DNA from: Carnegiea gigantea
Lineage: Eukaryota > Streptophyta > Magnoliopsida > Caryophyllales > Cactaceae
Reading direction: 5' to 3'
Assembly: GCA_029747015.1 (NCBI GenBank)
Contig: JAKOGI010001255.1
Coordinates: 124,001 to 188,000 of the forward strand
DNA length: 64,000 nt
Each line of letters begins with the position of its first letter. The stretch's first letter is position 1. The notes beneath the pieces were generated by a model. The model was not told the DNA's origin. It searched no databases and saw only the letters and a list, made by a program, of their open reading frames with translations. Made by a program: the position numbers and the translations under genes. Of the stretch, positions 58,959-64,000 are shown in pieces.

Positions 58959-59973
58959 TGAAATGCCATTATTACAAGAATGGGTTTTTCCTTCTAATAA
59001 GGCCTTATTGATAATCTAGAATTCCATACAAAAAGTAGATCCCACCTTAGTTTACTATCTTCTGTCTACCTAATAACCCAAAGATTTTCCCTTCTAAAGT
59101 TACAAGTTAATTACCTTAGATGTCCTTATGATATCTAGGAAAAAATAAGTTTCCATGTTCAAGAAAAATAGTTTAATAAGTGGTATGCAGCCTGCATCAA
59201 CTATTATCATAATTATTCCTATGATATTTGGGAATCTTGGAGTACAAATATCTGCTTTCCTAATAAGTCTGGAGTTGGTGGTGTTAGTTTTCCAACAAAT
59301 TCAATTTCTCTAAATGACCCCGTCATTAAAGCCAGGGAGTACGCGATGGTAGTTTACTTTATGAAGTTTCCAGATCTAAAATTCTCATTTATCTTAACCT
59401 TAACTGAATTTCAACAATGCATGTTCAGAAGAATTCATTGGATTCTTATATCTTCTAATGGTCCAACAAAAATCCCAAATAATCTATGCCTATATGTGAA
59501 AGTACATTGTGCACTAATCGAATATGAAAATGGAAAAGCCAAACTGGCTCGTTATCTTTTTAAATTGTTGATTTCGATGACCCCTATGATCAACGACAAG
59601 AATGACTTCCAAAATGACGAGAATTAGTTACTAATCCTGCTTTAGCAAGAGCCATCGGTTTTTATAACATTTATCACCAAAGTTGGGCGTTAATTGAACA
59701 AGGAAAAACATTAATGCATTGCGGAAACACTACTTTCGCCTATGACAAGGAGTTTAAAGAGTACACAAAGGTGGAGCGAGCAGTTTCAGAAGATATCTTT
59801 GATTATTTCTTTGATGTTGGAGCTCGAAAATCCTTATCAAAAAAAAAGGAAAGAAATATCTTCTTGAATTATTCGAGAAATGGGATCCAAAGCATCTTCA
59901 ATTTGACGAAGATTTTGATAATTATCTGGATAATGATGGTCTAGAAAATATCATTGGAGATGAAGGCATGTAG
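58909..59973 (+). pseudogene. Pararetrovirus ORF3, copy 2
   Basis: From ATG 58909, in a different frame from ORF2 and overlapping it by 50 nt, to TAG 59971-59973; the length is 1065 nt, exactly 355 codons including the stop. It begins MVIIRANLLPEKEEI and ends DNDGLENIIGDEGM. In between are AACINYY and YDIWESW (in a shifted frame), RAIGFYNIYHQSWALIEQG and LMHCGNTTFAYDKEFKEY, all shared with copy 1. Internal stops show it is dead. No known catalytic motif is seen. By position it may be the translation transactivator or inclusion-body protein of caulimovirids with a similar ORF plan, but the sequence alone does not prove this. Confidence 0.6.
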
Positions 59974-60167
59974 AATCTCAATAATGATCACTAGTCTTGT
60001 CATCATTAAAAAGCTTTGAAAAGTGGTTGCTCCATTGTTGTACTATTTTGATAAGTGTCTGATCTATAAAATAAGGTAGTTTATTGTAGCCATGTGAACG
60101 TACTATAGTTATGTGTAAAAGCAATATGTACTGCAGCCGTTAAGGCATCCTATGTACTCCTATCGCC

Positions 60168-60181
60168 TCTATAAAAGGAGA
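60168..60181 (+). promoter_or_regulatory. TATA box of pararetrovirus copy 2
   Basis: CTCTATAAAAGGAG lies about 200 nt after the ORF3 stop, identical in core to copy 1. The leader that follows is shared with copy 1 (for example ATAATATCTAAGATATAAGT against the copy 1 version). Confidence 0.65.
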
Positions 60182-60830
60182 GGTCGAGTGCTGAGGATGG
60201 ACACGGTAATTTGAGCATTCTTGAACAAAAGAGAACTTAGGATTCTCCATTTCTCTATGAGCAAGCATCTCTAATGATCTTAATAGTTTAAGTCCCTCTT
60301 AAATCTTTCTATTGTAGTATTTCCACTTTCGAGCTTTCAATGAAACAAGTTTCTCGGTAAGGAATGTTATTCAATTGAATCTTATGTCTTAAACATTATA
60401 ATTTCTTGATTAAAATTCCACTATCCTTTAAAATATAAAGAACTTGATTAGTGACTACGGTCCAAGGTAGAAAATGAAACGAATCTGTGCTGTGCTTGAT
60501 CTAAAGAAAGTGTGATTGCGATTAGTAATTTCTGTAAACTGGAAGCTAAAGGAACATCAGGGTCCTTCAGGTAGTAGTCGACACTCTCTAATTAAGTTTT
60601 AATTATTTTGCTAAGCATGGTAGGCTTATAACTACAGAAAGTATAATATCTAAGATATAAGTAGTATATTATGATAACAAGTACCAGTAAAGTCATTATA
60701 AGAAGTCTGATCATTTAAATCAAGTGTATTTTTTGGAAAAAAAAAAATCCCTAAAAATAGCTTATTTGCATAAGTTACTCAATTCTAAGGGTCTTTCTGC
60801 AATTTCCAACAGTTTTTGGGCCAAAAGTGG

Positions 60831-61320
60831 AAAAAGAAAGAGTAAGGGAGGTATGAAAAAGCTAAAACAGATTTTCAAAAGGTATCCAAAAATCGGAACG
60901 TCAAAACTCAGGATAGCTATTTGTATACTCGAAAAAGTCAGGGCTACTAAAATAAATACATCAAAGGTAGGGGTACTTAAAACTCAACTTTTCCTAAAAT
61001 TATGGTTGAAGTCTTCAAGATGGCTTTTTAAAGAAAATAAAAATAGAAGTAAAATTGAGATTAATAAAGAGATTGCATGCACTTGAGAAGTTAAGAGACG
61101 AAGTGAGATACTAAGAGTTGAGAATTTAGGAAGATAACAAAGGAGGATAGAGCTTTTTGGTCTGAGAAACAACAACATGCAATGGTATTTATAGACAAAT
61201 AATTAAGATTTTAAAAAAAGGCTAAGAAAGGAAAGTAATAAAGAGATTACCTGACATTTCAAAAGAAGGGCTTTAATAGTAAATGCCTTTCCAGGATAAA
61301 GGACCCATGTTTTTGGGATT
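60831..61320. other. Intergenic stretch without a recognisable gene
   Basis: A lysine-rich frame (60724-61086) spans the uncertain end of the pararetrovirus leader and has no domain. No other feature seen. Confidence 0.35.
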
Positions 61321-61642
61321 GATCGGTCACAAGACTGTTGAATGGTGACCTCACTTTTAATGGTCTTAATTCCAAAAATTTATGGGATTTTGGTTACGGG
61401 TCAGTCGGTTATAGAGCATGGTCCGGTCCTAGCTTGGGCTTTATAATAGGCCGTTCCGACCCAATTAATGGTTCAGTCCTAGTTCTAATGTTTAGCCTAT
61501 TTTATTGTAAGCTCGGTTCTAACCACAAAAAAACTATTTAGGCTAGCTAACGGTTAAGGCTTACGTTGGCCGAGCTGATTTCAAGTTTGACTGATTCTGG
61601 GTCGTTCTGGTTCGGGCCTAACCGACCCACTTGTCACATCTA
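61321..61642. mobile_element. hAT-like element end
   Basis: The right end reads GACCCACTTGTCACATCTA; its reverse complement TAGATGTGACAAGTGGGTC resembles a hAT terminal repeat and the one at 21687. Upstream are GGTCCGGTCC, GGCCGTTCCGACCC and GGTTCGGGCC strings typical of such ends. No matching left TIR or 8-bp duplication (ATTCCACC follows) was found, so it is a fragment. Confidence 0.45.
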
Positions 61643-62399
61643 ATTCCACCATTATCACAGCAGATGCAAAGTTCAATTAAAGCTCATCTCCCATCCAATC
61701 ACTTATTCACCTGCCATGCCCTAGTGTGCAACCAATATGATCATCATCCCCACTTCGACCACCCTTTGTCGGCGAAGCTAATGATACCAAATGACACCCT
61801 AGTAAGGCTGGCTTCGACAGCAAATCGGGTGAACCCCAAAACCCAAAATTAACATTTAAAAAAATTAGGATGTCATATTGATCAATATTTCGAGGTTTGA
61901 ATAAAAAATTAAAATCCTAAACATCGATTTAAAATAAAATTTTATTTGATAGAAAGAAGAGAGAAAGGGAGGAGCAAAGCTACCATGAACATGGCAGCCT
62001 CATCGCAACGACAATGGTCTTAGTTATAGGTCTTAGTTGTGCAAAAATCTACCCTGAAATAGCCGTTGCCATGTTACACTGAGGCAATTCTTCAGAAATA
62101 GAATACATTCTCAAACATATGATTGTCAACTCTGGTTCTCAGAGATGGCTTTTAATGTGAAAACCATTCTAGGACCACCTAGTTACATTCGTCAAAGTCC
62201 TCTGAAGATGCACGAAATTTGCAACTAGATGACGTTGTTTCTTGTGTTAAATGGACACCATACACAGTTAGTTACATTTTCAAGTGAGAAGGAAAGTAGA
62301 TTGGGCTGAGTCCTTCTGACAACAACTTTTCTAAAGCCTTCTTCTTGTTAACCATTTTCTAGATAATTTCGTATGAAGATGATTGCTTCCCCAACCTGC
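61643..62399. other. Intergenic stretch without a recognisable gene
   Basis: No ORF with a recognisable domain; the frame at 61631-61852 is unassigned. Confidence 0.35.
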
Positions 62400-62760
62400 C
62401 GCCTCCTTTTTGTGGGAGCGGCGTTGTAGTCCCAAGGTGGTTTATTGACTTTCATGCATGTGAACTAAACTTCAAGTTTTGTAATACAGTTCCTTTGGCT
62501 ATTTGCTGGACCACTTGGAAGGAAAGAAATCAACGAGTTTTGAGGACAAAGAAATGTCCTTTCAAGAATTGAAGCTTTACTTTTTATGAATGTTGTATAG
62601 TTGTAGTGTTGTGCTTTATGGTGAAAGAAATTTTTGTTTGATTTTGTAGACTATGGAAGAGATCTTTAGGGCATAATATTTAGTGTATTTTCCCTTTTGT
62701 ACATGGGTGACATCCCTTGGTGTATTCTTAATACGACTGTTAATTACTCATTAAAAAGAA
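62400..62760 (+). mobile_element. 3' end of a 5'-truncated LINE
   Basis: The frame near 62492 reads PLAICWTTWKERNQRVLR. The W-WKERN-R-F pattern is typical of the extreme C-terminus of plant L1-type reverse transcriptases, after the zinc-binding region. A 3' untranslated tail follows (CTTTTGTACATGGG, then TGGTGTATTCTTAATA), ending in ATTAAAAAGAAAA. All upstream LINE domains are absent, as expected for 5' truncation. Confidence 0.55.
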
Positions 62761-63146
62761 AACCTTCAGGGATGGTTATTGATCAAAACTAGCTAGTTGT
62801 CCGTGCTTCTTCTGAAGAATAAAGATCATGAGGTTCATTGTTAGTGTTGAAAAACAGCCGAGAGAATTGGGAAGCCTGATCTTCTGTTCTTTTATGGAGC
62901 TACCACTTAATCTGAACTCTTGAGAGTCATTCTTTCTTCAGAGTTTTTGGAATGCCTTAGGGACAATGCTGCTTTTTACCTTATACAGTAGAGAATTTCC
63001 CTTCCTCCCCCTCCCTCCTTTTGTTAAGGAATGCAAGCACTATTATTTTGTTATTTTCATTTCTTCATTTGTTGAGACAATTGCAGACTTGTCCACAAAC
63101 TCTTTATTTATTTATTTTAATCTTCTGATCCTTTGCATTGTCCAAG
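62761..63146. other. Stretch between the LINE tail and the CSN4 exons
   Basis: Includes a T-rich intron-like end reading CTTTGCATTGTCCAAG before the first visible CSN4 exon. I did not find the preceding CSN4 exon here. Confidence 0.4.
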
Positions 63147-63952
63147 GGAAATTGACGAAGCAGCTCTAGAGCAGGCTTTAGCAGCTGCTGTCACTTGCAC
63201 AATATTGGCTGGGGCTGGACCTCAGAGGTCTCGGGTTCTTGCTACTTTGTACAAGGTGAGAATCTTCAGGTGGCAGGATTATGAATTTCCAAATTGATGT
63301 TTGTGTTGCTGAAAATCTTCGACTTGTTACAGGATGAACGTTGCTCTAAGCTGCAGATTTATCCGATATTGCAGAAGGTGAACTGTTTTTTCCATATCGT
63401 TTTCAAAGTTTGCCTGTTTCTAAGCTGTTTTCCTTCATTAATTTGTTTTCCTTTTCCTTTTGGAATGCATGATATTTAATTGGCCAGGTATATCTGGAAA
63501 GGATCTTGAGAAAACCTGAGATTGATGCATTCGCTGAAGAACTGAAGCCACATTAGGTTATAGACTATCCCATTCTGTTCATCATTAAGGTCCTCATTCA
63601 GTGTTCATTACTTTTGGGAAGGCATATCTTCTTGGAATTCCTGATGCGACTTTCCTCTACAGAAAGCGCGGTTGCCCGATAACTTCACTGTGTTAGATCG
63701 AGCTATGATTGAGCACAATCTTCTCAGTCCTAGTAAACTTTACACGAACATAAGGTGTTTCTGCTGCCTCCCCCCTCCCACCCAGAAAAAAAGAAAGAAA
63801 AAGGAAAAAATAGGGGATGAGAGATGGGAGAAATTTCTTCAACAACTTCATCTGCATAACTTTATTTCTATTGTGCTCTAGCCTTATTCTGTTTCTCTTT
63901 GTCGAATAGCTTTGATGAATTGGGGACATTGCTGGGTATTCCTCCTCATGAG
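63147..63952 (+). pseudogene. CSN4: COP9 signalosome subunit 4 gene fragment (five exons), with premature stop
   Basis: Five exons with GT-AG introns are visible. 63147-63255 encodes EIDEAALEQALAAAVTCTIL and ends RSRVLATLYK. 63333-63377 encodes DERCSKLQIYPILQK. 63488-63556 encodes VYLERILRKPEIDAFAEELK then PH and a stop. 63663-63754 encodes [20 protein letters not shown] and ends KLYTNI. 63910-63952 encodes FDELGTLLGIPPHE. Phases join correctly throughout. The sequence corresponds to the middle of CSN4 up to the PCI domain. CSN4 is a core subunit of the nuclear complex that removes NEDD8 from cullins. The last codon of the third exon is TAG (63554-63556) where CSN4 proteins have Gln (CAG), which would remove the PCI domain. 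The 5' half of the gene is not seen in the window, and the 3' exons lie beyond its right edge. It could be a truncated duplicate; a working allele with a sequence error at one base cannot be excluded. Confidence 0.85.
63554..63556 (+). other. In-frame TAG at the CSN4 exon end
   Basis: CCACATTAG|GTTATAG: the donor GT and the exon length (69 nt, 23 codons) are normal, so the stop is read in frame. A single C-to-T change from CAG explains it. Confidence 0.8.
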
Positions 63953-64000
63953 GTTTGATCTCGCTTTAGAGTCTTTTTATGGGTCTCTGGCTGCGGTTAT

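Larger units (their letters stand above)
55974..60830 (+). mobile_element. Endogenous pararetrovirus, 5'-truncated copy 2
   Basis: Begins inside ORF1 upstream of the movement protein and continues through ORF2 and ORF3 into the promoter and leader. It is collinear with copy 1 on the opposite strand. The 5' part (primer site, coiled coil, capsid-like region) is absent. The right limit is uncertain because similarity to copy 1 fades between 60700 and 60830. Multiple stops exclude function. Confidence 0.8.

Noticed and set aside
62850..62880. TTGAAAAACAGCCGAGAGAA, considered as the missing CSN4 exon end
   Set aside because: It only loosely resembles the expected IEKRQIG codons and has no proper splice donor in phase.

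Overview
The window looks like AT-rich nuclear DNA from a flowering plant. It is almost entirely layered, decayed mobile DNA with one recognisable host gene fragment at the right edge. The plant assignment rests on Athila-type and Tekay/Del-type Ty3-gypsy retrotransposons, two endogenous caulimovirid (pararetrovirus) copies, hAT elements, and plant-like exons of COP9 signalosome subunit 4 (CSN4). No rRNA, tRNA or CRISPR array was seen. I did not identify the species. Layout, left third: 1-1250 is an LTR-like repeat ('family F', minus strand). 3016-7063 is a short Athila-type non-autonomous element (A). 9610-17200 is a second family F copy (plus strand) split by a 6.4-kb gag-only Athila-type element (B, 9764-16186). 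17.66-19.44 kb holds degenerate minisatellites interrupted by a 1.1-kb hAT element with an 8-bp target duplication. 21.7-22.1 kb carries a hAT transposase BED-finger remnant. Middle: 23.04-31.6 kb is a nearly complete but heavily mutated endogenous pararetrovirus on the minus strand, with a 1.4-kb solo LTR inserted in its last ORF (TSD AAGAT). 31.6-34.5 kb has only simple repeats and unassigned sequence. 34.5-55.97 kb is a Tekay/Del-type gypsy element (D). Its right LTR is split by an Athila-clade element (C, 44103-54940), whose own left LTR is split by another solo LTR (44525-46485, TSD CTCTC). Right: D's right LTR stops at about 55973, where a second pararetrovirus copy begins on the plus strand and runs to about 60.8 kb. 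Then come a hAT-like end, a LINE 3' fragment, and CSN4 exons from 63147 that carry an in-frame TAG. How the parts relate: none of the mobile elements shows an intact coding set. The most informative system is the pararetrovirus. Comparing its two copies gives a consistent plan: tRNA-Met primer site, ORF1 with a capsid-like region followed by a movement protein, an ATGA-coupled ORF2 (protease, reverse transcriptase, RNase H), an ORF3 overlapping the end of ORF2 by about 50 nt, then a TATA box and leader. The nested insertions give a relative order of events: D, then C into D, then a solo-LTR family into C.
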